Below are positions 27,621 to 38,169 of a DNA stretch of 64,000 bases, piece by piece. Source of the DNA: Lytechinus pictus (Eukaryota; Echinodermata; Echinoidea; Temnopleuroida; Toxopneustidae); the NCBI RefSeq assembly GCF_037042905.1, contig NC_087246.1, positions 33,598,001-33,662,000 on the forward strand. Direction: 5' to 3'. The notes beneath the pieces are model-generated. The model was not told the DNA's origin, ran no database searches, and saw only the letters and a program-made list of their open reading frames with translations. Both the position numbers and the translations under genes were made by a program. Position 1 is the stretch's first letter, and each line of letters starts with the position of its first letter.

Positions 27621-28029
27621 TGATAGCTACAAATGAGAAAGCTCTGTGATGTGTCTGGTGAAAACCTAGTATCTGACTGATGTGTTTAGATGTCGGACAC
27701 GAACGAAAAAGATCAGGCAAATGTAGAGTGTGCTGAAGCCTTTAAATTGTCATAAGCTTCCACATGATTTCGTTCAACCCTTAACACACTTAAGGTGGCA
27801 TACGCTGTACCTCAGAAAGTACCCCTGGTGCCAACATCCAATATATACATATATAAAGGTAGAAATAATAACCTTTTGACTTTACTGCATGTTAAGAAAA
27901 GCAACAAAATTAAATATGTTTACAAACATTAACATTCCAACTGTTATAACAAAATATCACATCGTTTGGATGCTTCCCAGATGTAGTAAGTCAGGATAAA
28001 GTAAATCTGATTCCCATAAAGAATGGTGG

Positions 28030-28110
28030 GTTGAGGGGTGAGCTCATCGGAAAATCCGTGAAAGTAATGGTTGAGGGGGTGAGGTCACTGGAAAATCCGT
28101 AAAAGTACCA
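28030..28110. repeat. Two-copy 40-bp tandem repeat
   Basis: GTTGAGGGGTGAG...GGAAAATCCGTGAAAGTA is repeated with few changes about 40 bp later. Confidence 0.6.
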
Positions 28111-28154
28111 GAAAATGGGCTCGATGGGCTCTTTCCCCAACAACTCTTGATAAA

Positions 28155-28352
28155 TACCAATTCAATTCAATTCAATTCAATTCTTTATTTCATCTCCATT
28201 CAAAACATAATACAAAGTAATATAAAGTAATACAAATCAAGTACAATTTTACAGAAGGGCATTCTTACTTATACAGTATAATATAGAGCATAAATGGAAA
28301 TGAGGGGGATCCACTAAAAAGCAAAGCTTGTAAATTGTGGATCCCCCTTGGA
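28155..28352 (-). mobile_element. LINE 3' tail, minus strand
   Basis: Read on the minus strand, a perfect 11-bp stem (28304-28314 with 28337-28347, arms GGGGGATCCAC and GTGGATCCCCC) encloses a loop containing ACAAGCTTTGCTTTTT. An AT-rich stretch and a terminal (TTGAA)n microsatellite at 28160-28183 follow. The order stem-loop, spacer, microsatellite matches the 3' end of CR1/L2-type LINEs, and the loop is nearly that of the LINE at 23.4 kb. No coding part was recognised upstream on this strand. Confidence 0.65.
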
Positions 28353-29145
28353 AAGGAAGTATAGTATACCCATTCCTCGCCCTCGATGAAAAACTGGATC
28401 TACGTCTACACTTAGAGGCCATTCACCTTATATGGCAAATAACAAACCTTGTTCTTCGTGTTGGATCATAGGTCATCTTGGTGTTTGATATGACTAGTAG
28501 CCATGGAGCGGTTGGGCTGTCCAACCCCTTCCACAAAAGTTATACAGTAAAAAGTGCAAGAGAAGTGAAAAGAACCATAGTAATAATTATATCAATTAAG
28601 ATGATAGGTTAAAGGTACATGTATGGATGGGCACAGAGGAGAGATCTTCTTGACCTCACAAATAGGTTATAATATCCCACGCCACCCGCACTTCACGTAC
28701 CCAATTACACCCTCTATATCTTATACACATGTTTGATTTACGAGAGTGCTTTGTGATTCCAAAGGTTAGCGTTACATTTGACCATTGTTAAATGAGGCCA
28801 GCAGCATTGGAAGTAAATTATATCCACGTTGATTTGGTTGAGGTGGCCTTCCAATTTTGTTGAAATCAGGATTCTCTGCACTTTTTCATCAACATTGAGA
28901 GAAGGTAATTCAAGTAACAAGTGTCGAGTAATTTTTAAACATAGGCCCCGAAAATAAATATAATTAGCAACTGATTGTTTGGATGATTACTGATCACACA
29001 CATTCGATCGTAGGAATCAGCTCACGATCAATCACACACTGTACTTTTATGCTATGGGGGCATGTCTTTGTTTATCTTCTTTGGATGAGTAGCGAGTCTT
29101 TTAGTATATGCCAGTGTTTTTGCTATCATCACCACCCTTGACTGG

Positions 29146-29153
29146 TATATAAA
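29146..29153 (+). promoter_or_regulatory. Candidate TATA box of dehydrogenase gene 1
   Basis: TATATAAA in GC-neutral context 290 bp before the start codon. If used, transcription would begin near 29175-29185 and the 5' UTR would contain the GT microsatellite at 29225-29291. No initiator or second element supports it, and a 5' UTR intron cannot be excluded. Confidence 0.35.
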
Positions 29154-29224
29154 CTCGAAGAATTTACCTCTGACTTTGCTTACCCTACGGACCCATGTTT
29201 TCTTCGCCCAATGGTCTCACAAAC

Positions 29225-29264
29225 GATTGTGTGTCTTGTGTGTGTGTGGGGGGGGGGGGTGAGG

Positions 29265-29291
<27 letters not shown>
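29225..29291. repeat. (GT)n microsatellite with internal poly-G
   Basis: TGTGTG runs flank a poly-G run of about 10. It lies just upstream of gene 1 and could vary in length between individuals. Confidence 0.9.
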
Positions 29292-29295
<4 letters not shown>

Positions 29296-29441
29296 TCAGT
29301 AATGCTAAATTGCATAATCTTAGAATCGTCTTCCTGTCAACGTTGTTGGTTCGAAGGCCTGGTTCCATGACATACCGAACATGATTTTGAACCCTTTGAA
29401 TTTATAAAATCTTTCCATTTTTCGTATAATTTATTTCGAAG

Positions 29442-31785
29442 ATGTCTACTCAGGTCGTTCTGATGACCGGCTGTTCAGCAGGAATTGGTCTTGTTACAGC
29501 TAAACGTCTCGCTCTTGAACCAAATCAGCGATACGTCGTCATCGCTACCGTCATAGCGATGTCGGAGAAGACCGACTTGGTAGCTGCCGTAGGGGACGCT
29601 CTCAATAAGACAATTTTCATTGAGGAATTGGATGTCACAAAGGATTGTGACATCACAACCGTAGTGGATAAAATTCTCAAATCACATGGGCGTATTGACA
29701 TCCTCTGTAAGTGTTTTTGCTCTTTATATGAAACATCGTTAAGACAAGCAAGTTTATTTATGAGGTGTCAATTTGAACCAGTGGCCCGTTGCAGAAAGAG
29801 TTGCAATCAAACGCAACTCTAAAAATCATGCGTAACTTGATTTTCAACCAATCAACAGCGCGCATTTGGGACTTGCTATTGATTTTTTTACTTGTGTTTA
29901 AACGCAACTCTTTCTGCAACGGACCCCAGACATCATATTAACTTTTATAACCAACCTGGTTATAAACCCAAGTTTTCAAGTGGACCATCATTCCTGATGA
30001 CGACCAGAACACGCTGGTCGGAACGTCGTTAACAGTTCTTTTCAGAGCTAACATACATTCAAGAAAGAATAAAAAACAGTCCTTTTCAGGACTACATACA
30101 TGGTGTTTACCGTAAAAAAAACCTCCATCATATTAACTATTGCAGTGTAGTAAGTAAATTCATTGTTAAGGTGTGAATGACTATTCTTTGATTTTATCAA
30201 TGTTTCGACTGAATTAGTAATTTATCACTTCACTTTCTGTACTATCAAAAAACTCAAATAATAACCTTTTTAAAGGATAGTTAGCTGCTAACATGCATAT
30301 CTGTCCAAAAAGGAAGGGCGACAAACCGTAACCCTGAGGTTTCTCACCAAAGAAAACAATTCAAAGGATGCCAACTCTTACGATTTCGTCGTTAGGCTAC
30401 CAAAAATGGCCCTAACACTTACCCTTATTTACTATCAGCACCGTAATCCTCCCTTTTTAAAGAATTAATAAAGATTTACATAATTTTTATGTTAAAACAT
30501 TGAATTTTTATTTCTAAACTTGTCAACTACTGCAAAATAAGGCTCAGATTGCACAGAGCATTTCGCAACTCAGAGCTCAGAGCCAGGCTATATGAACCCT
30601 GATAGCAAGGGCCGAGATATGCGCTATGTGTAGTTCATTTGATGTCATTTGCAAATGCCCCGAAAGCCTAATTTACAAAAACGGGCATTTCTGCATCATT
30701 TTTGTGACAAAAGACGTCATTGTCGGGTCTGTAAATCTGAAATGGTTTGAATGTTACTCTCATTTGGCATTCATCTGATTTTTTTTTCTTCTCTCTCTCA
30801 TATTCCTTCAGTGAATATTGCTGGTATCGCTCTTGGTGACATTGCCGAGCTTGTCACGCGTGACATGATCGAGAAGATCTTTAACGTTAATGTTTTTGGA
30901 CCAATGAGACTCACACAGGCAGTGCTACCTCAGATGAAGCAGAGAAAATCAGGGAAGATAATCTCCATGTCAAGTACAGCAGGAAGAAATGGTAAGGATA
31001 AGCAGAGAATCGTCTTTCAAAGACTTGCGATTCAAATCAATCTCAAGTTGTGATTGATCTAAATTTGTGTAGTTTAGATGTATGAATGTTTAGATCGATT
31101 GCGATTTTATTTCTATATTTAAATGGTCTCCTTCGTTCGTATCAATTGAACTGATTAAAAATGAAATTAAAAAAAGCCAAAAGCATTTTGAAATGCATTT
31201 AATATAACAATAAATTGTCAGTGGCTTCGTGGGGTAATAGTTATTTTACAGTACACTAGCGAACGTTCCCGAGAACACTTTATATAGAGTTTTCACCCCC
31301 ACGACGCACAACGGGTTCGGGAACATTATTGACAAATGCCCTTCGTGACAGTGAGGTCGAATCAAAACAGCGGATTTGTCCTGGACTCTGATGGACAAAC
31401 GACATATTAGCAATTTTTCGTCAGCTCCGAAACTGAATAAGGACAATCTGCTGTTCCGTTTCACCCATTTTCGGCTATGGCCTCGGGGTTGTTTATTGTG
31501 ATTTGACGGGCATTGTCAATACATTTACTGTGTTTTAGATTTCGTTCTGCGTAGAGTTGCGAAAGCTCGCTATTATCAATAGAGAACTGAATTCAGTCGA
31601 GTAGGCAAGTGCATGATAATGTTTTAAAAGGGGTACTCCGTGTTGAACAAGATCATATCTAAATATTTTTTTAGATATAATCTATTTAATAGAGTATTTT
31701 TCACTGAGCAAAATGCAGAAAATTTCCTCAAAATCAAATAACGAAGTAATTGAATTTTAAAATCAAGCAATATTGTCAAAACAGT

Positions 31786-31859
<74 letters not shown>

Positions 31860-33767
31860 ACGTCGTCTTGAACGCGTGGGTTGATGATGTCACATCCCCA
31901 CTTTCTTTTTCTTATGGTATTACATTAAATCATAGTTTTCAGTTATGCAAGAATGATATGTCTCTCTATTGATTAATTAAGTTGTAGTAATAAATTAAAT
32001 CAGTTTGTCAATCCAATATCGTCGTTCTTGGATTAAGGAATTTGAATAAACATAATTTCATGTAATAAAATGTAAAAGAACTAGTGGTGATATGGCATCA
32101 TCAGTGCTTATTGAATATTCATGAAGACATGTAAAGAATTGTTTCACCGAAAGTCAGATGTCATAACTCTGCTACTCAATGTCCGATTTTCGATCAAGTT
32201 TTTAGTGTTTTGTTTTGTCCGAGTTTTTTTTATCTGTTCAAATCATACTATTTTTGGCCTGGAGTACCCCATTAAAGTACAAAGTCTTCTCATAGACACG
32301 GATTGCATTGGGGGTAACAACAATGGGGGACAGGCGGATTACGCGCCCCCATAAAAAGGGGAGGAGAGAAATAGTGTTGGAAAAGGAAACAGTATGAAGG
32401 AGCATAATTTAAGATTTACTTCCGGCCTATTAAATGGAAGTTTACATTGACCGTTTTCTTTTATATTAGGAGTACCCTACATGGACATGTATAGTTCAAC
32501 TAAATTCGCCTTGGAAGGTTTCTTCGAAGCTTTGGCTGTTAGTCTACGTGCGTTTAATATTAGGTGAGATAACAGAATATTCAGCAGGGTAGTATGTTTG
32601 TGTATCCTCGACCGGTGAGTGGGTGGCGACATCATGCAACGCCTTTTTATCACAACACTATAGGGATTATCAAGCGATCGTTTGGGTCGATAACCAACTT
32701 CAAGTACATGACGTAGAACTCAGTTGCATAATATACTCCCCTAAGTACATACGCACTTTTACGTACTGGAAAATTGCATGTTGACCTTGGGTAACATAGG
32801 AGTACAATTTACCTATTAGAGCTACAAGCCTTGCTAACATAACATAAACAGCACCATCGTTCAGTTTCTATGCTAGTTTCTATGCTGAACAAAAAACATC
32901 AAAACGTCAATTTATTACATCGGAAGAAGCTGAATGGTTGATGAGCAGATATACGTGTGCATTGGATGTGCATGCATGCGCACTATGCCTGATGCAGAAA
33001 CTTGTACACGTTATGACGTCATCTAATTCAGGCCCACTATTCAACCTCTCGAATTCGAATATTTTGAAAACGATAAAAATACAACAACTTTACTTCAAAG
33101 AGGCAATGAGAGATGGATTAGGTCATCTTTCATTCTTTGTCTAATAGACATTCAATATATTATAGGCACTCCAATAAAGATCCAAGTTAACACAAATACC
33201 TGGCAATCCTAACTATAACCAGGGTAATTATCTTGAAAAGGAAAAGGTGTTCATCGTAACGCCATCACCTTATGCAGTTATGTGGTGGTATTGAAAGTCG
33301 AACAGTCTGTGTATTGTCATCCTGTGAATAGCACAGAGATATACTCTCAATGTAACTATAGTCCGGTTACACATCTTAATTGCACAAGCCATATAAGTTA
33401 TACTATCATCCTATTTTTCAGAATTTGTCTGGTCGAGCCTGGTCCAGTACGCACCGCTTTAAGGGATGGGGTTGTGGAGAATTTCCGCACCAGACACCAG
33501 GACAAGTCCATCGATGAAATAGACACCAAACAGCTCCAAAGACTACTAGATAATATATTAACAGAAAAGGGCTCCTACGATGCCTTGATGCCAGAGGATG
33601 TCGCCAAGGTCATTGTGACAAGGTGCGTGGAACCTGACGAGCCAGTGCTGAGACACCTACTTATTCCAGAGGATCTCAATGAGGTGGTCCGAATCGGGAT
33701 GGCCGACCTTACGGGAGAGAAGACCATCGAAAATGCACAGCAATCAATGATTAAAGTTCCTTCATGA
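29442..33767 (+). CDS. RDH8/HSD17B1-like short-chain dehydrogenase, gene 1 (intact, 4 exons)
   Basis: Predicted NAD(P)-dependent oxidoreductase, probably acting on retinoid, steroid or related lipid carbonyls. The coding exons are 29442-29706, 30812-30991, 32470-32563 and 33422-33767. All introns are GT-AG, and the phases join cleanly into 294 residues, close to the roughly 310-330 residues of vertebrate RDH8 and HSD17B1. Seen: the cofactor motif TGCSAGIG at residues 9-16; an ELDVT block near residue 66; NIAG at 90-93 where the family usually has NNAG; NVNVFG; and the catalytic triad Ser143, Tyr156 and Lys160 (YSSTK). EPGPV follows the active site, as in RDH8/HSD17B1. The RYVVIAT strand lacks the usual downstream basic residue pattern, so cofactor preference is uncertain. 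A tandem paralogue starts 4.4 kb downstream. Introns 1 and 2 contain MITEs. Exact substrate is unknown. Confidence 0.9.
29783..29927. mobile_element. MITE, family B, in intron 1
   Basis: Starts GGCCCGTTGCAGAAAGAG and ends CTCTTTCTGCAACGGACC, the same family as 13984-14129. It begins 77 bp after the exon 1 donor, so the open frame that appears to extend exon 1 to 29822 runs into this element and is not coding. Confidence 0.8.
29960..30115 (+). mobile_element. Possible Penelope-like element fragment with hammerhead-like core
   Basis: CTGATGA (29994-30000) is followed by a perfect 7-bp stem (CGACCAG with CTGGTCG, 6-nt loop) and then GAAC (30021-30024). This is the order of a hammerhead ribozyme core, which ends in GAAA. 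Just downstream is AGTCCTTTTCAGGACT, a second small hairpin. Penelope-like retroelements are known to carry hammerhead motifs in their terminal repeats. Here the last conserved A is C and stems I and III are not evident, so activity is doubtful. Confidence 0.35.
31285..31573. mobile_element. Fold-back MITE, family A, in intron 2
   Basis: Left end TAGAGTTTTCACCCCC and right end GTTGCGAAAGCTCGCTA, with interior blocks TGACAAATGCCCTTCGTGAC and TCGTCAGCTCCGAAACTG shared with other copies. Confidence 0.75.
31626..32274. mobile_element. MITE with GGGGTACTCC ends (family E), in intron 2
   Basis: Begins AAAAGGGGTACTCC and ends GGAGTACCCC. Inner sequence is partly palindromic (TTGAATATTCATGA, GATGATGTCACATCCC). 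A (TA)n(TG)n microsatellite at 31782-31858 lies inside. A second, longer copy lies at 50571-51503. The right end is about 195 bp before exon 3. Confidence 0.75.
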
Positions 33768-34980
33768 ATAAGATTTGGTCAAATAGTGCCTGTGGCAATG
33801 TTTGTATAGGGGTTAGTTGTGGGATGTTCACATTGGATACCCCTATACCAGACAGGTTGACCGGTCTAACAGAAAGGAAATCGTTTAAATTTCACGGATG
33901 AATGTTAATTTCTTCATGAATTCGGGTAGATCGAATGTAAGCAATTTTTTATTCCGTTGTTCGATTACAGGGGAAGTCGGTATATTGGTTGTTACTATTG
34001 TTGAATTCAAAACAAACCTAACGCACCAGAAGACATGATGAACTTATACTTTTGAGTTCTTGGTGTCCTGGGATAAAGGACGTAAGCCGTAAGACACACT
34101 AACGATAATGTTAATGTGCACATGTGTATTTTAAGCACTTTTAAATTATCAAAATCTAGAAACTAAGGAGCAGCCCATGTAAACCATATTTTAAACAATG
34201 CTAGAATTATATAACAAATGAGCTTCGAATATTCAGAATTTCTAATGCTAGTATGTTACAAGAAGATGTAACTTGTTAATAATGATGATGATCTTAATAT
34301 AAGGCATCTATATACCTTTCTTGCAGTCCCTCTCATAATGTAATCCAATGCTCATTTTTTTGTGTGAATTGTGTATATATTGTGTGTATATGATACTTTT
34401 ATGGATTTAATGACTAAATAAGTTGCAATTGTATAAAAAAAGATGAATGGAAAATAATAATAATAATAGTAATATTAATTTGTTACAGTTTTTTGTCAAT
34501 GGTAAAAACGATTTCCTGAATATGTATAATAGTGAACCTGCTCCTTAATTTCTCTCACAATAATTATATATGACATGATATTTGGCTATTTCATGGTTAC
34601 TTGTATTACGTTATTAAAATCTACTATAGATTAAATTCACTTGACTGGAATCGAATGCTTTATTGTTGTTCCCATTTATTGTAATTATTTTTTAAATTAA
34701 TTTTTGGACTGCGAGAATACATATTTTTTCAATCATATCCTGCGATCAATGATTAACTTTAAAAGAGCTTATAATATTATTAATAATCCTACAATAGATG
34801 ATATTGGTATCTTTAATATCATTATTATTATCATTGTTATTATTATTATTATTAATATCACTATTACTATCGTCGTCATTATCATCATTATCATAACTAT
34901 TATTATCATTTCCATTATCAACATCATTATCGTATTGTCTGTAGAAGCAGTAGTTGTGGTGGTGTAGTAATAGTCGAAAT

Positions 34981-35012
<32 letters not shown>

Positions 35013-35400
35013 TAATTGCAGTAGTAAAAGTAATAGTAGTAGCAGCTGTAGTAGTAACGAAAAACTAGATAGAAACTCTCAGCCTCTTCTGCATCAGAGT
35101 ATCGAGTCCATTGGACCTTCCTTCTCTGTCTCACATCTGGAGGAAAGAACTTCAACCAAATTACTTTTATTTATCAAATTACTAAAAAAAAAAATATATA
35201 TATGTGTGTGTGTGGGGGGAGGTTGGGTGAGTTTGGTGTGTGCGTGAGGGTGGGAGTGGGTGTGGGTTTACATGTATGTACTCACACAAAAACATCCTTA
35301 TATCCTTGTATATGAATTATATACACTCACTAGCTTTATATAAATCCCAATTACACAATTCATGACAAGCAGAGAGGTGCATTGTTATTGGCCTTATGGT
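33768..35400. other. 3' flank of gene 1 and simple repeats
   Basis: No clear AATAAA poly(A) signal is seen close to the stop codon. ATTAAA occurs near 34614. ATT/ATC triplets fill 34811-34932 and AGT triplets 34975-35058. A GT-rich run is at 35200-35265. Long poly-Ile and poly-Ser frames here are repeat artefacts. Confidence 0.5.
34811..35058. repeat. ATT/ATC tract followed by (AGT)n tract
   Basis: Two adjacent trinucleotide microsatellites with a short junction. Confidence 0.85.
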
Positions 35401-35422
35401 ACATGATTTGAGGAAAGTAAGA

Positions 35423-35526
35423 GGGAAGTATTCACTTCCCTTATGTACCGAAATTCCAGTCACCTTTGACTTCATGGACTTTATGATACATGATATGAGA
35501 AGGTAAGTGGGAAGTATTCACTTCCC
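35423..35526. repeat. Direct repeat carrying an 18-bp hairpin twice
   Basis: GGGAAGTATTCACTTCCC (7-bp arms, 4-nt loop) occurs at 35423-35440 and 35509-35526. The flanks (TATGGTACATGATTTGAGG / TATGATACATGATATGAGA) are also repeated with an 86-bp period. A two-unit tandem duplication. Confidence 0.75.
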
Positions 35527-35640
35527 ATTTACTACAGTCACGTTACGGTCACATTTGAGTAATTCAGAACAAAACGCCACAATAACAAAGACAGTTAATT
35601 TGCCTAAAATCAACGATTTGTGTTATATATACATGTATAA

Positions 35641-35689
<49 letters not shown>

Positions 35690-35690
35690 G
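35641..35690. repeat. (AT)n microsatellite
   Basis: About 50 bp of nearly pure TA dinucleotides. Confidence 0.95.
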
Positions 35691-35767
35691 ATTATGCATG
35701 TTTACGGAGACCTTGCTGTTAAGAACGTCTCTGCTGTGATATATATTGGAAATATATATACTGTATA

Positions 35768-36237
35768 TGTGACCTACCACCCCAAATCCACATATAGGTT
35801 TCCTGGTAAGGTTCTCTGTTAATACCCAAATTAGTAATTTAGTCTCCAAAATCCAAAATTGAAAAATAGCTTATCTGAAAAACAATCCTTCTTCATACTG
35901 TGAAAATTTGAAGTCGTGAAGTTGATTAAAAGAAAAGGTACAAGAGTTTCTTGGACACTACTTTTTCAGACTGCTTGGAAGTTTCACTGAGATTATACAG
36001 TATGCACATCTCATGCTTGAGTGAACCCTAAACTTCAAACCTTGTTTTCTCCTTGTTTTTTAAGCCCTTGCTGAATTTCCTCTGCATTCAATCAAGCACT
36101 TGTAATGGTTATTGTTGGTCAATTTGAACATATTTATATATCATTTTAAAGCTTAGGAAATGAATTTTCAAGCTCAATAAAAATCTCAATATTCATTTTT
36201 GTCGACTTATTTGTTGGTTTTGGGGTGGCAGGTCACA
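35768..36237. mobile_element. MITE with TGTGACCTACCACCCC ends
   Basis: Begins TGTGACCTACCACCCCAAA and ends TTTTGGGGTGGCAGGTCACA, giving terminal inverted repeats of about 19 bp over a 470-bp element. TATA flanks both sides (35764-35767 and 36238-36241), which may be the target duplication. No open frame of note inside. Confidence 0.75.
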
Positions 36238-37089
36238 TATACAAAGAAAAGCAGATGTATATGATATACTAAAATATGCCAAAATAAATATGCGAGATCT
36301 TTCCATCGAAAGAACGGGGACTGTAAATGTACATGCTTCATGTTTGTCAAAATGACAATAGATGCATTTAAATTTGTTTTAATTCACTTATCAACCTTTA
36401 AGTTAACGAGTCGCGGTGATCATGGTGGTGTTCAGCTTGGGGGTATAATGACAACATACATCTTTTATATTGGTGCCTAGTATCAATGGCATTGATGGTA
36501 ATACTGTACGTGATTATTCAATTTGTGACTGAAATATCTGTACCTTGTATCTTTTAATGCTGACCTTACAAAAACCAGGCTACAGGATAGACGACTAAAG
36601 ACAGGGGCAATGGGGCAGTCCCACCCTTTCTACCAAACAAAGAGGACATAGAAAAAACGGCAGAGTGAAACGTCTGATCCCCGCTCCCTTGAAAGTGCGC
36701 TTCGCGTGTGCACAATCAGCCCCTTTTTGTCATGTTTATTGAAAACCTGGCTTGCTTAGAGCGTTTTTTGGAGACTGAATTTCATTCAAGATTGCGTTAT
36801 ATTCGTCAGTGGTTAAATTCCATATTCAACAACGCATGTCTCATTCTAATTCCCGTTATTATCGAGCAAGATCATTACAGAGCTTCATACATTACAGAGG
36901 AAGGAGATCCCTGCAAACGGTGCCAATAAGCATGGAAACACGGTATATATTCTTGGTAAGTTCAACTATATTCATTGATACTCTGTGGTAGTATTTATAC
37001 CAGGCATATCCAGAAATGACGTTTTTGTTTTATTTTGCAGGAATAAAGGGATTTGTTCGTAGTTGTCCGTATTACTTTTGTTGTTATTA

Positions 37090-37403
37090 AGGAGTTATCA
37101 CACTGGCACGCAGAACGCTTTCAAGAACATAGAAAATGTATTGTCAAATGCCCTTCATAACAATAAGCAACCAAGAAGTCTTTGTCGAAAATTGATGAAT
37201 CAAAGCAGCAACTTCGTCCTGGACTCTGGACATACGACATATTTGTATTTTTTCGTCAGCTCCGAAACCTAGGAAGAACTGCTGTTCCGATTCACAAATT
37301 TTCGAGAAAGACCTCCCAGCTGTTCATTGTCATTTGACGGGCATTTTCAATACATTAACTGTATTCTTGAATTCGTTCTGAGTCGCAGTGCGGAAGCATG
37401 ATA
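37090..37403. mobile_element. Fold-back MITE, family A, between the two dehydrogenase genes
   Basis: Begins AAGGAGTTATCACACTGG and ends CGCAGTGCGGAAGCATGATA. It shares AAGAAGTCTTTGTCGAAAAT, CTTCGTCCTGGACTCTGG and TTCGTCAGCTCCGAAACC with the other copies. Confidence 0.7.
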
Positions 37404-37416
37404 TCTTCGTAAATCA

Positions 37417-37573
37417 GGAAAACGTTTCATGAAAGGACATTTCGGAAGTTTTATCAGACAAGTCCTGTTTTATCCGACAGTTACCATAGTAACAGTACTT
37501 CTCAGCCAATCAAAATGAAGGAAAGTTGTCAGATCTGACAACTTGTCGGACAAAAATATTGATGAGACGTTCC
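37417..37573. mobile_element. Small MITE-like inverted repeat
   Basis: Contains GGAAAACGTTTCATGAAAGG at the left and GATGAGACGTTCC at the right, with internal complementary blocks (TCAGACAAGTCC, and TTGTCAGATCTGACAA with a perfect palindromic core, then TTGTCGGACAA). Terminal pairing is imperfect, so the borders are approximate. Confidence 0.5.
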
Positions 37574-37750
37574 TCTGGACGGGTTGAAGGAATTTAAAGT
37601 CAACTTTGATGACCTTTGCTGTTCTCAGTGCTCATGCTATACAGCACGCCCTTAAACATATTTTATCCAGGCAATCCATTGGTCGATTAAAAAAAAAATG
37701 AACATACAAACAGTTCGCTTACATTAAAATCGGTTCTATCCAGCAGTTGG

Positions 37751-37866
37751 TAGATTCATATTTTCATGAACTTATAGGTGGGTTTAATATTTTGCAGAGT
37801 GAATAGATCCATATTTTCACGAACTTATAGGTTGGTTTAATATTTTGCAGAGTGAATAGATCCATA
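37751..37866. repeat. 53-bp tandem repeat, 2.2 copies
   Basis: The unit starting TAGATCCATATTTTCACGAA repeats at 37751, 37804 and (partial) 37857 with very few differences. It lies about 300 bp before gene 2 and contains TTTTGCAGAG, a splice-acceptor-like string, in each unit. Confidence 0.85.
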
Positions 37867-38169
37867 TTTTTTTCTCCAAAGTGTTTCTGTAATAAGTGGC
37901 AAAATTGTGAAAAAAGTGTGAACCCCGATGGATTGACACTTTAGATCAATAGAACTTCTAAGTAAAAATACCACTCAGGATTAAGTTTGTTACTGTTTTG
38001 ATATTAAAAATCACAAAACATTTAGTATCAAAAGTACTACCTATGAATTAACCATCAATCAATGTGATAAGGGTAAATACACAAGAAGTGCAGAATCATT
38101 TGCTATTCGTTTTATGGACTGTATGGATTTTTTTTCATACATATTTTCATGTCATTCGTTTGCAGAGAA

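Noticed and set aside
29707..29822. Extension of exon 1 of gene 1 beyond 29706
   Set aside because: A GTAAGT donor at 29707 and the matching exon size of gene 2 show this is intron. The frame then enters a MITE.
34704..35247. Poly-Ile and poly-Ser frames on both strands
   Set aside because: They arise from ATT/ATC and AGT microsatellites.
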